Shown here: piece after piece, positions 11,401-22,540 of the stretch | Numbering within the stretch: the stretch's first letter is position 1 | Layout of the letters: each line of letters opens with the position of its first letter | Source: Lolium rigidum | Taxonomy: Eukaryota; Streptophyta; Magnoliopsida; Poales; Poaceae | Direction of reading: 5' to 3' | Assembly: GCF_022539505.1 (NCBI RefSeq) | Contig: NC_061510.1 | Location: 226,384,043 to 226,448,042, forward strand | Length of the DNA stretch: 64,000 nucleotides | Notes under the pieces: generated by a model | Databases searched by the model: none | Told to the model about the DNA's origin: nothing | The model's input: only the letters and a program-made list of their open reading frames with translations | Position numbers and translations under genes: made by a program

Positions 11401-12391
11401 ACGTAAAGTCGACACACATGCGAAGGACTTTAGTGTTTTTCTTCGGCACCAGCACTGGGTTTGCTACCCATGTGGCCTCTGTATGCAGCTCCTTAATGAA
11501 ACCAGCTTCTCTTAGTCCATCAATTTCTGACAGCATAGCTTTGCGGTTTGGCTCCGAAAAACGCCTCAGAGGTTGCTTGATTGGTCTCGCGATTGGATCC
11601 AAGTTTAGATGGTGCTCGGCAAGTTCCCTGGGTACTCCTGGCATGTCAGCTGGACACCATGCGAAGATTTTCCAGTGCTCACGGAGGAACTCGACGAGCG
11701 CGTTTTCCTATGCGAGGTCCATGTCTGTCGCAATGGACGTCGTTTTCTTCGGATCTGTCGGGTGAATCTGCACCTCCTTAGAATCTTTCGTCGTGTTAAA
11801 GGTTGGTTCTCTGAGAGGCCTTCCTACATCTGGCAACACATCATAATCAGTTGTAAGCCTTGACGCCATATACTCCGCTTGCATCCCGAAAGTTTCTGAC
11901 AGTCGATGAAAATCCTTGTCGCATTTATCGGCTAACGCGAAACTGCCTTTGACTGTGATTGGTCCCTTAGGTCCAGGTAACCTCCATAGCAGATACGTGT
12001 AATGTGGTACCGCCATAAACCTAGCATATGCTGGTCGTCCCAACAAAGCGTGATATTGCGACGGGAAATCCACAACTTCGAATTCCAACCTTTCTATCCT
12101 GTAGTTTTTTCGGGTCCCAAACTGAACGTCGAGATTGATCCTTCCCAACGGATAACTTGGCTTCTCTGGTGTGATTCCATGGAAACGCGTGTCGGTTGGT
12201 TTTAGATTTGCCAGGGATATGTTCATCTTCCTTAGTGTATCTGCATACATAAGGTTTAGACTGCTGCCTCCATCTATGAAAACTCGAGACACGTCGAATC
12301 CTGCGATCACCGTTGGTAAGATAAGTGTTGACTGCCCTGGTCGAGGAACTTGCTGCGGGTGATCCGCAATTGTGAAGCCAATGTCCTGTCC
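8494..12391 (-). pseudogene. Tat element pol: protease, reverse transcriptase, two RNase H domains, integrase
   Basis: In order on the minus strand: aspartic protease (VFIDGGSSLNLMY, about 12275); reverse transcriptase with CVDFTCLN, TAFITPYGVFCYRTMPFG and the catalytic YIDDIV (about 11120); the gypsy RNase H; a second, archaeal-type RNase H (MNFDGSKRLEGAGAGV, NEAEYEALIHG, about 10270-10050) diagnostic of the Tat lineage; integrase zinc finger (HEGICGHHASSRA...CDACQRF); integrase core; and a C-terminal SPWLGPYIV/GAYRI module ending at 8494. Lesions are TAG at 11708, TAA at 11390, a frame change near 9145 that removes the second catalytic Asp of the integrase, and another near 8870-8890. It cannot make working enzyme. 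Confidence 0.92.
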
Positions 12392-14888
12392 CTACCAATT
12401 TAGGTACTCTATCGTTGGTGGAGGCATCTTCTCTGCCATGAACACTTGTCGCGAGATTACCTTCTGAGCCCTATTAGATGGCCTAGCTTTCTGAATCATC
12501 GAGACCACACCATTAGAATTAGGATCAACATATGGAGGTGGGTGTGGTGCTGCCGCTATTCTGAGCTGGTGTCGATTTTCGTCCGTGATTGCGGGAGGAG
12601 GTGGTAAGTGGATCTCACTCCTGGGCCCCTGGGGGTTTCTATTTGTTGCTTGTGCATTGGCTATCCCTGCAACTCGCAGCATTGCTTGAAAATTGCGACA
12701 GTCCTTCTGCAGGTGTCCTGACTGCCTTCTCCCATTGTTGTCGAGATAAAAATGCATCTGGCATGGCCCGTTCATCATATCTTCGGGAGTTACAAAAGGT
12801 CTCTGAAACCTTGATCCGCTATTTTGCCTGTTATTCCGAGAGTCATCTCTATTGTCGCCTCGCTGCTCGTTACTTCTTTGATATTCATCTCTATTGTTTC
12901 CTCCATTGTTTCCCCGAAACCCAGCCGATATTTGGCCAGGAGCATCGTAACTCGAGAATTGTCGAGGAAATCGTCTTCTATTTTGGAAGTTTCGACTACG
13001 ATCCTCCTCTGGTGACCTGTGTCGCTTATTGTGAACAACATCTTCTCCGTCCGCCCATCTGTTTGCTATCTCCATCAATGCTGACACTGTCCTTGGGTTA
13101 GTTCTCCCCAAGTCTTTGACAAAATCTCCTCGCCGAATTCCTGCCACAAACGCATCTATTGCTCTCTCGTCGGATATGTTTTCTGCCGAGTTTTTAATGA
13201 TGTTCCACCTTTGGATGTAATTTCTCATTGATTCATCATGCTTTTGTCGACACGCTCTCAACTCTTCTAATGATGCGGGTTTTTTGCAAGTGGATCGAAA
13301 GTTCTTGACGAACACCTCCTCGAAACTATCCCAGCTATCGATGGATCCTAGTGGAAGCTTCTTTATCCACGATCTTGCGGCTCCACTCAGATGTACTTGG
13401 ATGCTTTGCATGGCTGTTGCTCTGGTTCCTCCTATCAGCTTCACTGTCTCGAGATAATCAACTAGCCAATCCTCTGGATCTTGCAGGCCGTCGAATTTTT
13501 TGAAATTATCGGGTAATTTGAACCCCGAAGGAACTCGAGTTTTTCGGACCCTCCTTGTAAAGCACGGCAACCCACACATATCCTCGTCATCTAACTGGAG
13601 AGTGTCGATGTTCCCTTCTATTTTGTCGTGCTCTGTCCACTCGTGCTTGTGCTGCTGTGTCTCGTGCTCCACTTCTTCTCTCGGGACCTGGCACTGCTGT
13701 AGCGGGTCGTGGACTATTTTGCCTTGCTGAACCTTCGGGAGGCGTTGTTACAAACGCCGTTCCCATGGCCCCGACTCCTGCCATAGCCATATTGTACAAT
13801 GCTTCTCGTGGATCTCCGGGAGGTGGTTTGGATGCAAGGATGAATGCTTGAGTCGCCATGTACCCAGCTTCTGCTGTCTTAGGAATAATGTTCCCCCTCG
13901 TGTCGATTGACATAAAAGACATGTTGAGGTTTTGAACTAGATTTTCTCTTTCTGCTTCAGGTATATTTTGCAGGCGAGATCTTGCTCTCCTTCGAGCTTC
14001 CCTGTCACTATCTCCCGAAGTTCCTGAATGTCGACTTAGCTCCGCTCTTCGCCTGCTTGACGCAGATGTTGCTTCCTGCCTCCTATCCAACTCAATTTTC
14101 TGTTTCTCGAGCTCCCTCCTGGTGCGTGCGAGTCTATATTGATACTCTTGTAGCTCCTCAGGTGTCGCCGTAATGGTCATTGGTTCTGTACCATCAATAG
14201 CTCTTGCGACTCGGTCCCACACTGCCTGTGGAAATCGCACCATCTCTCGTGTTCCTGGTCCGATATATTTTGTCCCCAAACCTCGCGTGAGATCTGCGGG
14301 ATCGACATACGGATTTCCCGCATCGTCGAAAGCCTCTGACGTCGCTGGTTCCGTCCGGCTTGGTTCTCTAATTGCGTAATTCTGATGATATTTTGGATTT
14401 TGAATTTTGTCGAGTTTGGTGACACCATCATAGAGATTGGTGAAGACCTTTCCAACGGTAATGGATTTGTCGATGAAGTTGAAGCTGTCGGTGTCGCTCG
14501 AGTCATCGCTTATATAGGAGTCCGCAGATGACTCGAATGACATGTCGCTGAAGATCTTGACGATTTTTTCGCTTGCCCTGGTGCTGATGAAGCGTGGCGA
14601 CGAAATCTCCTCGTCGCCTGACTCGATGGATGATGCTGAGCTTGAAAGATCAGGATCAACCACCGATAATCCCGACGAGATCGGAACTTCGAGACGATAT
14701 GCTCCTTCTTTCTCGGCGCGGAAGTGGAACTTTCCGAACATCATCTCCATGGGCTCCTCCAGATACGCATATGCATCCAAACGGGAGGGCGGGTGAGGAA
14801 CAAAATCGACTAGACCAGTTTCGATCTGTTTACCTCTGTCCAAAGCGTTGCTTGCAGTTGATGAAGTCGACGATCTTGAACGTGCCAT
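12392..14888 (-). pseudogene. Tat element gag
   Basis: Two overlapping open segments form gag. The first (ATG 14888 to 13587) is a Ser- and acid-rich N-terminal extension with a helical Arg/Glu stretch (YQYRLARTRRELEKQKIEL). The second (13672-12392) contains the retrotransposon gag domain (about 13530-13090; FDGLQDPEDWLVDYLETV, SFEEVFVKNF), an Arg/Asn-rich linker and a degenerate Cys/His motif (CQMHF...GHLQKDC). They are in different frames, so a one-base shift lies near 13600-13670. The TAG at 12392 separates gag from protease. It could be a natural readthrough stop, but given the other lesions it may be decay. Gag forms the particle that packages the RNA. Confidence 0.85.
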
Positions 14889-14915
14889 CGAGATCAGCTC
14901 CTTGTCGCCTCTAAA

Positions 14916-14933
14916 TCCCACCAGACGGCGCCA
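14916..14933 (-). promoter_or_regulatory. Primer-binding site of the Tat element
   Basis: The minus strand reads TGGCGCCGTCTGGTGGGA two bases after the 5' LTR. TGGCGCCGT is complementary to the 3' end of tRNA-Asp; the remainder diverges. Confidence 0.8.
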
Positions 14934-14935
14934 AT

Positions 14936-15321
14936 TGACAAGGTATTAACTTGTCAATGCCTACGAGTTGTAGACTAGGGTTTCGTTGGATGTAGAGGGC
15001 AAGTAGATCTCGAAGGTTTCAGCCGAAAAGTACTCGACGATATGAAAACTAGGGTTTGTTAGACAATGATTCGATCCTTTCTTTGTCCCTCGACTCCCCC
15101 TTATATAGGAGGCGGAGCCGAGGGATTCGTGATACACAAGTTTACAGAGTCCGGGAGGGTTTCTAACCCGTCCCGCAAGATTACAAATAATGCTTCCTAT
15201 TACAACTCTAGCTTTCCTTAATAGTATCTTGGGCTTCCGAATCTTCTTGCTCTTCGGGTTATGGGCCTTCAGTAAACCCCGGGTATCATCTTCGGCAGGC
15301 CCATGGGGGATGCCTATGTCA
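14936..15321 (-). repeat. 5' LTR of the Tat element
   Basis: 386 bp, TGACA...TGTCA ends, followed by the GTCGT duplication at 15322-15326. A TATATAAG box on the minus strand (15100-15107) would start the element's RNA. Confidence 0.95.
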
Positions 15322-17003
15322 GTCGTGATTGCGCTTGCTTCTTCGTTCACTATCTCGCATGTACTCCTGATCCGATGCAGCAGAAAGCGGGCTAGCCCAA
15401 CCCACCTCCAGACATTCTTCCTCCAACATATTCTTAGCTTTGCCCAGCGTCGGAGACACATGATCCACCAAGTCGGGGCCTTCCGGCAGCTCAGCACGAA
15501 GGGAAACTGGGGAGAGGAGGCGCTCACTGTCTGAGAGGGCTAGGGATTGCTGCTCAGAAATTGTTGTCACAGCTGCCTTAATGATCTTTGCCACCAACGG
15601 GAAGATGTTGCCCGTGGGGGTCATGTTGGTACCGTACTGACTGCAGGCCGACGTGGGGATGTGTAGGCTCAGCGCAGCGTCAACCGGCTGGTGGCAGGCC
15701 GAAGGCAAGCAGGGGGGAAGTGCCCAGAGGCACAGATTTACGCGGTCCTCCCCCTCCCGCGCCCGGTGCTGAAGCGGTCACACGCTTGGACTTCTGGATG
15801 TGTCGGCCTCGCCGCCCATCCCAACGGTCAACGTCTGTCTCCTCACAGTCTTCTTCTTTGTCATCGTTTCCATCTCCTGGAGGGAATCTTGGTGGTGCTT
15901 GTGGTGGCGAGTCCTCGACGTTTGCATTCTCTCTCTTATCACCTTGACGCGGTACCCTTGCATGTTGACGAAGAGCGTGATGTACTCAGGGAGCAGGTCA
16001 TCCTTGCGGCAGCCAAAAGACATCCTCACATGCGTGTATTGGTGCTCCAGCGACTCCACGTCGACTTATATCGGGTGCCCCACCTCCCGGGTAGTCAGAA
16101 GGAGGCGATCAGCATGGCGCAGAGGTGGTGGCACGCCCAAGAGCTTGACCCAAATTTCACCAAGTGTCTCCATGGCCATCGGGTCCCCCAGAGGAACGGT
16201 TACCAGGGCCTTGATCTTGCTAGACGGAAGGGTGAGGCCTGCCCCACAGATTGCGATGCGAAGGCTCTCCTTGGACGGGAAGACGACTGCAAAGTCTGTC
16301 ACCGAAAGCTGCCTCAGTTGCCAGTTCCAGTTCTCATCCACCAGGTCCTTGAACTCTTCTTCCACTTCTTCTTCTGAGAGGCGACCACTATCGAGAATAA
16401 CAGTGGCAGAATTGGTAGTAGGTCTCTGGAGATCTTCCTCGGGTACCTTGATACAGTAGAAGCCTTGACAACCGCCTCCAAATCCTGCCCAGAAGGGGGC
16501 CAGCGCCTTGGAGAGAGCCACACACATGGCCGAGAGGTGGCCCACCTTCTTGCAGTTGACACAAAACGGCTCCTCCACACAGTCTGCTTGAATGTGCCCC
16601 TACTTCCCGCAGTTATAGCATGTGATGTGCACTGCATCTGGGTTTGCCGCACCGGCCACCCCTGAGCCAGTCGCATCCCCAGATTTTGGAGCAGGGGCCA
16701 CCCCTTGTGGAGCGCGAGGTTGACGGAGTGACCTCCGGCCTGCATTCTTGCCAGAATCGCGGCCGCGAGAGGGCGGGGGCGGAGGTGGAGGGGCCCGGGG
16801 TCCTGTCGTGACCATTACACCTCGGAACGCCATGACGAGGAGCCCGCCATGTCAAACTCGCGAACACGTTGGCGTTGCTGTCTGCGGTGTTCTTCTTGCT
16901 CCCTATCCAGTTTCTGTCGAAGATCATGGTCGCGGTTTCGAGAGTATCCATCGTTGAAGTCGTCGATAGGCCGCTTGCCGTGGTAGGACCGGTCTCGATC
17001 CAT
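15322..17003 (-). pseudogene. LINE A ORF1: zinc knuckles plus DUF4283
   Basis: The probable start is ATG 17003 (MDRDRSYHGKRPIDDFN), with a charged N-terminus. After a frame change near 16830 come a Pro/Arg-rich linker, two CCHC knuckles (CYNCGK..GHIQADC and CVNCKKVGHLSAMC, about 16615-16530) and a DUF4283 domain (about 16450-16000; LVDENWNWQLRQLSVTDFAV, LGEIWVKLLGVPPPL). TAG at 16600 falls inside the first knuckle and TAA at 16066 near the end of DUF4283. A further open part (15708-15322) runs up to the Tat insertion and resumes at 2318. Plant LINE ORF1 proteins of this type bind the element RNA. The remnant cannot be functional. Confidence 0.8.
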
Positions 17004-17990
17004 GGCCGAGAGGCGAGGGACGAGCTCACCGGAGGAGGGGTCGAGGTGGGTGGACAAGATCTTAGCAGCAGTGATATTGCGTCGAACGTCACGGGCAGAA
17101 GCTGGGAAACCTAGACTGAGATCTAGGATTTTAGGGTGGAGCCATAACCACTTAAGAGCCAAAGGTGGAGGGGTAAAACCATCCGAAGTCGAAACCCTAG
17201 CGCGCCTGGATAGCACATCCGCTGCAGAGGAGACGTGGCAGCCATTCAGCGGCTGAGGCCTCGGGGCATCCGCGGCAAGGGGCGCCCGGGTCACTTGGGC
17301 CAGCCCAATCTGGCGAAGCGACACACGGTCGGGCTAGACCTGTGCCACATGCATGCTCCCCACACCTTGGGCCGGCCCATTAGGCCCACCACGACCCATC
17401 CCTTGCAGGGCCTCCCCAGCGGCGGCGTCCTCCTTGCCTTCGGCCACCCAGGGCACGACGGAAGATCAACCACCAGATCTTCGGTGAGGACCGCCAGAGG
17501 CCCCCCTCCAGGAGGACAACACTCCAGATCTGCGGATGGAGGGCACCTCCCTGGTCCCGTCGAATCGTGGAGCGGAGGGAAATGGGCGAACCCTAGAGGA
17601 GGAGGAGGCGCCGTTGCAGAGGAGCAGCAGTTTCCCGGGGAGCTCCCCTCTCGCGACGAGCCGGGCACAGACTCCAGCGGCGGCCCCCCTCCTAGATTCG
17701 GCCAGAACCACCCAAGGTTCGCAGGGGTAGGGGACGGCGGCAGACGCATCGTCCTCCGACTCCTAGATCTCTTCTTCCGAGCCCTCGTCCTTGGAGACGG
17801 CAGCGGCGAGGGGCGCAAACCTATTCCCCTTCCTCACTGGCGTCGAGCGCAGCTCCCGGAGCCCCCCAAGGGTGCGGGAAGAACCAGGATGGCGGCGCTC
17901 GGGGAGGGCGAGCTCCCAGTCGCCTCCCGAGTCGCTAGAGCTTGCGTACCTCTTCGTGAGACACATGTCGTGTCGGTCAAATATTACTAT
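17004..17990 (-). mobile_element. 5' region of LINE A
   Basis: GC-rich sequence directly upstream of LINE A ORF1, with long overlapping shadow ORFs on both strands but no domain. GC content falls sharply near 17980, which I take as the approximate 5' end of the LINE. No target-site duplication could be checked because the 3' end lies outside the window. Confidence 0.45.
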
Positions 17991-18660
17991 TACTACTGCT
18001 GTCTCATAATTCCGTGACATATTTTTTTTGTTCAGGTGAACTTCATGTGCATGTAAATTTATTGCAATAGACACCCATAATGATTGCAGCCTATTGCTCG
18101 TGTGTATGTAGTAAAACAGCTTGCAGTTTGTAAACATAACATTACGCGACATAAAAAATTTCTCAAATCACTAATCTTCCGTTAGGAGTACCAATCTCGC
18201 CGCCTTAGGCTTGTTGATAACGAACTCTCCCGAGCTCCGCATAAGGGCCGCCTCGTTCTTCGGTCTTCACTGGAGGAGAGACCGAAGGAAAAGATTTCGG
18301 AGAGTTGCTGCCAAAGACGGATATAGAAGAAGAAAAACAAATCTAATTATGAACATTCAAGGTATGCTCCCTCACAATTGAGCTATATGCATGGGACATA
18401 CACGAAGTTGTCTTTGACGTGCAAACACACCCAAATAGTTGCAAAATTGGGGCAGGTGATACACGAACATGTAAATCGGGTTCAAAAACATCCACAACCA
18501 ATGAGAAGTTGCCATTTGGCTTGCCAAGCTGGCGAATGAACAAGGCGTGTGGGTTAGATATTTTTGTGAATCCCCTGGAATTTGTTGAGTTGAAAAATGA
18601 CCCCTATTTTGACGTTGGGCGGGAAGGTAATATGCGAAAGAATATTCGTCCCTAACCCTA
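17991..18660. other. Unassigned spacer
   Basis: Mixed-composition sequence between LINE A and the MULE region. The stretch near 18190-18290 is GC-rich and exon-like but has no long frame that I recognise. Confidence 0.3.
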
Positions 18661-18962
18661 GTTCCCAAATCGTTTTATCCATGAGGCGATGGCGGCGCGG
18701 TAGACCGGTGACGGCGCGGGCGAGGCAGTTCCAGCAGCGGCGAGGGCGAATGGAGGAAGAAGCTGGAGCAGGCCACCGGCGTGGCGTTTATCCTAGCGGA
18801 GCAAGGTCGAGCAATGGCGCGGGCGAACAGTGGCGAGCAACCGCAGAGGTGCTCTGGGATGGCAAGGTATGCTGTAGCAATGGTTTTGAATGAATTTGCT
18901 CTGAATGTTTTGCAAATTAGAGGACACAAACACTGAATTGCTATGTTTGTACTTCATTTCAG

Positions 18963-19262
18963 GTAGCTGTGTAGAAATCGAAGGATGCTGGCAATATTGA
19001 TGGGCACAAGCAGAGCTATTGCAGTTGCAGTTCTTCTTGTGTGATGAGGAAAGTTGCAGCAGAAAATCTGAGGCTATAGAATGTCGTTGCTGATCTGGAA
19101 TGTGAGATGCAGAGGATGAAGTTGGAGAAGAAGAAGCTGTTGAGGGATCACAAAGCAGATATGAAGTGGAGGGAGAAGAAGGAAGCTAGCATTGCTGTCT
19201 TAGGTGTTGTGTGTGTGCTGGTGTATGTGGTTGTTGCCCTGATGACAAGAGGATTTGTTTGA
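18963..19262 (+). pseudogene. MULE-associated small gene, last exon (coiled coil plus C-terminal membrane helix)
   Basis: The exon follows a TTTCAG acceptor at 18957-18962. From 18974 to 19262 it reads a Cys/Ser segment, then a Lys/Glu coiled coil (MQRMKLEKKKLLRDHKADMK) and a C-terminal hydrophobic helix (VLGVVCVLVYVVVALMTRG), ending TGA at 19260. TAG at 18971 and TAG at 19077 break it. AATAAA lies at 19315. Upstream GC-rich sequence at 18680-18880 with a possible donor (GGCAAGGTATGC) may be exon 1. Small GRF-zinc-finger proteins with such tails are common in grass MULE surroundings; the finger itself is not visible here, so this link is inference. Confidence 0.5.
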
Positions 19263-19329
19263 CAAATCATGTACTCTATGTAGCTATGTAATCCATGTTG
19301 TTCTGTGGAATTTGAATAAATAAATTCAA

Positions 19330-19924
19330 GAATACTTTTGATCATTGTATTGCAATGCCAAATTGTTCAGATAGAAATTTGCAGCACAATACAATTTTGT
19401 GTTCACAAAATTATGAAAAAAATAGCAGAATTCCTCGCAACATTGTCTCACAAGAATTGTCAGGATTACATGCATTTTGACAAGGAAAATATGTTGGAGC
19501 TCCTCTAGACATTCCCATCTAGTGCATTTTGTGAAATGGGTATTTCTTCCTCCTCTGGCAGCACTGCATTCAAATATGGCATAACATTTTGACCTTGCTG
19601 TTCATCACCAAGCAACAACCAGTAAGCACTTCCTGACCCTTTTCTGTAGTTCCTTCTTATTGATGATCCTCTAGGTGCTGCAGCTGCTGTACCAGATGTT
19701 GTAGCAACATCTGCTGCCACTCTTTTCTTTGATGTGCTCCTTCCTCTGCCCCCTCTTCTGTTTGCTGCAACATTAATTTCCTCTTCCTCTCAGGCTGGCA
19801 GTTGTAAGTCTTACTCCTGGTTGTGGAATTTCTTCTCTTGCACCAGCAACAAATGCACTTTCAGGTAAAGGCTGAGCTGTTCTTGGTGGCAGGTCATGTA
19901 TTCTTTTCTGCAAGATAAATAAAT
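19330..19924. other. Interior of the MULE without a clear gene
   Basis: AT-rich, then a minus-strand open stretch at 19505-19860 that is Ser/Ala/Gly-rich and probably belongs to the transposase C-terminal tail (the transposase frame stops at 19925). No independent gene is seen. Confidence 0.3.
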
Positions 19925-21693
19925 TCAGTGCAATAAGTAACAAATTGTAACAAATTCAGTGCAGTAAGTAATAAAATCATATAAATTTAGTACCTCTTGC
20001 CCCAGCCTGAAAATCATGCTAGAAGGGCAGTGTACTGGATCCAATTGTGGCAGTGGGTGTTGAGGAATAATTTGTTCAAGAATGCTTGGGTCATCTACAT
20101 GTTGCTCTTCTTGGCCCTCTGCATCCTCTGCTTCAACTCTTCTTTCCTCTTGCTCAGCCATCTGGCGTAGAATCCAATTATCATGTCCATTTTTGTTGTG
20201 ATTTGGTTTTCCACATATAGAGCAATGCATAGTGAGGCCATGTCTGCTAAGTGTTCGTACACCTTGTGTAATTTTCTCCTCTGGAGCTTTCTTCCTATTT
20301 TTCTTTGGCCTGCCCATGACTTTTGTCTACAGAGGACGATGCACTAACATTGCATCCACTTTTTCCCAAAATGCTCTTTCTCTCAATGGATGCAAATTGT
20401 GTGCATCTTCCTTCTTGTATGTCTCTATGCTGTAGCAACTATGCACAAGTGAATCTGGATTAATTCTATCAGCACTACAACAAGCAAGGACATGGTGGCA
20501 TGGAATGCCAGATAATTGCCACCTTTTGCAGTCAGAAGTTTTTCTAGTTTTTTATTTATTTTTGGACAAATAGTCCCAGTCCATTTCTCAGCTTCTTTCT
20601 GCTTGCTCACATTCCTGTGCATAATCTTGTAGAACACATTCTCTAGCATGGAAAGCATGGGCATTTCTCTTGCTTCTAATATGTAGCTGTTGTACACTTC
20701 ACAGTGGTTGTTCAGTAGCATGTCACACTTGGAAAATTCACTGAAAAATGCCTTGATCCAAGTGTTGGGTACAAGCTCTTCTACCCAAGCATAAGCTACA
20801 TGGCTGTCTGCTAGGAGCATGTCCATATTCTTCTGCCACTTGACAATTGTTGTTGATCTTGCAATTGCCCACAAGTCATTCTTGAACACCTCTCCCTTGT
20901 GGCCAGCCTTCTGGTAATTTTGGTGCAAGTGTCTGACACAAAACCTATGTTCTGCATCTGGGAAAACCTTTTTCACTGCATTTGTTAGACCCTTTTGCTT
21001 GTCACTCATAATTGTCCATGGAGATGTATTGATAATGTTCAAATCCTCCTTAAGAGTTGTGAGAAACCACTCCCAAGAGCTAGTGCATTCCACTTCAACT
21101 GGATAAATACAGTCATTTGGGTCAATTCCCACAGCAGTTAGGAGTTGCCCTTTGAATTTTGTCTTGACATGACATCCATCAATACAAATTAGTGGCCTAC
21201 ATCCTTCCAAGAAACCCCTTTTGCAAGCATCATATGACCAATAGAGAGTATCCAAGTGCTCTGTAGGCACTGCATCAGCACTATCTTTGGCTTTGTTGGT
21301 TGATAAGAAGAATTTGCTTCCAGGGTTGGATCTTCTCAGCTCTTGGCCATAGCCCCAGAGCAGTCCAAATTGGGCAGATTCAGCTCCATGAATTTGCAAC
21401 AATGCTTCTTTCCTTGCCCTACCTAATTTTCATCTGTTGGGGCACATATTAAATTCCCTTTGCACCTTAGCAGCAAAGCTCTTCAGATCCATCCTCCTGT
21501 TGTCAACAAATTCAGTGATAAATGTGTCACACAAAATTTTTGCTGTCAATGGCCTCACCTCAAACCCCTTTTCACAAGTGTGATGACCTGTACATTGCTT
21601 GACTGTGAATGCACCATATCTACTGTCAGCATAAGCTTTTATGTGCCAAGTGCAACCTTCCTTGCACACTGCCTCAATTCTTTTTTGGCTCAT
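19925..21693 (-). pseudogene. MULE transposase (MuDR family)
   Basis: In order: an N-terminal DNA-binding WRKY-like zinc domain (about 21670-21560; VCKEGCTWHIKAYAD...CTGHHTC); the MULE DDE domain with ICIDGCHVK (about 21190), TIMSDKQKGL (about 21010) and HRFCVRHLHQNYQKAGHKGE (about 20940); a SWIM zinc finger (WQLSGIPCHHV, about 20500); and a C-terminal MGRPKKNRKK basic patch with a CSICGKPNHNKNGH knuckle (about 20210). Breaks are an in-frame TGA at about 21430, a frame change near 20540 before the SWIM motif, and a stop near 20325. The N-terminus before 21693 is missing. An intact enzyme would excise and insert MULE DNA. Confidence 0.9.
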
Positions 21694-21759
21694 TTCTTAT
21701 CTTATGAACATGGACTCTGTTTCTTATGTTTTATGCTTGCAATGCATTTCTGAGTTCCT

Positions 21760-22033
21760 TCACATCACTGAGTTCAGTAGGAGCAGTAGTGCTAGAGAGT
21801 TGCCAACCATAGAGAAAGAAGTGATAGTGTATCATAGAAGGAGTGTTGAGGAGAGGGAAGCAGCAAAAGAGAGAAATAGGATAGCCATGCTGGAGAAAGA
21901 AGCTGTAGCTGGGCTGGAAGAACTTGAGCAAGAGGTTACTGCTGGACTCATATTGTGCCGCATCAAGAAGAAGTTGCAGTGCTTTGCAAAGAAGCTGAAG
22001 AAAAGCATCCATGGTAAGTCGATCAAGAATTAG
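21760..22033 (+). pseudogene. Plus-strand helical ORF upstream of the MULE transposase
   Basis: An open frame ending at 22033 encodes a charged coiled-coil sequence (EEREAAKERNRIAMLEKEAV, RIKKKLQCFAKKLKKSIHGK). Its composition is coding-like, whereas the opposite strand is not. I do not recognise it. It may be a second MULE passenger exon or an inverted piece of the transposase gene. Confidence 0.35.
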
Positions 22034-22540
22034 ATGTGTGAATGTGTGACCCTATGAATAATGAGCCAATGTGTAATAGGTAGTGTTGTAATCCTTGATG
22101 TAATCTGAATAATGAGCCTATGTGTTAGTGTGTATGATGTAATCTGCAGTCTCTAAAAAAATTCAGTTATGAACAGTTAACTGAATTTCGCAAAACAGAG
22201 CAATTTTATGCAGCTTCGTCCAATCAAACTACACATCCTACTACCGCAAATTTGTGACTTTATCAAAGATTACATACCCACAAACATCCCTGACCGACTA
22301 GAATCACTTATTACACTCATAATCATCATCTGTCACAAATCGAAAAATTGGCCAGAAAAACAAAAATCAACTGTCGAGATGAACCATTGCGCAACAGATG
22401 AGTAACTCCTTCCAGCAACTACGGGGAAAACCTTGTCTAATCCATCTCCTTAACCATCTCGATGAAACGCTACTTCGATCCGACGCAAGGAGCTCTCACG
22501 GCCATGGGGGAAAACGAAGAAACAGAAGCATGAACAAACA
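22034..22540. other. Likely 5' region of the MULE
   Basis: No gene seen. Read on the minus strand it runs towards the transposase gene. The right end, rich in CTCC/GAGG, abuts the LINE ORF1 fragment. Confidence 0.3.

Larger units (their letters stand above)
2319..15321 (-). mobile_element. Tat-lineage Ty3/gypsy LTR retrotransposon, 13.0 kb, with antisense gene
   Basis: This is a complete element in minus orientation with two 386-bp LTRs (2319-2704 and 14936-15321), a GTCGT target-site duplication on both sides, a primer-binding site and a polypurine tract. Order on the minus strand is gag, protease, reverse transcriptase, RNase H, a second RNase H-like domain, integrase, then a long region carrying a gene on the opposite (plus) strand. 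The extra RNase H and the antisense gene with a Transposase_28-type domain are known hallmarks of the Tat group (Grande, Retand, RIRE2 relatives). I find one base difference between the two LTRs, yet gag, pol and the antisense gene all carry stops or frameshifts. Confidence 0.95.
18661..22450 (-). mobile_element. Decayed autonomous MULE (Mutator-like) transposon
   Basis: A minus-strand MuDR-type transposase (19925-21693) and a convergent plus-strand gene remnant (about 18680-19262) lie together, as in two-gene MULEs. I could not find the terminal inverted repeats, so both limits are approximate. The right side joins a LINE ORF1 fragment near 22540. Confidence 0.6.

Noticed and set aside
14542..14914. 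Plus-strand ORFs opposite gag
   Set aside because: Shadows of the gag frame. The true antisense gene lies at 4.1-8.0 kb.
17235..18017. 260-codon plus-strand ORF
   Set aside because: Shadow of the GC-rich 5' region of LINE A, which runs on the minus strand. No domain, Pro/Gly/Arg bias only.
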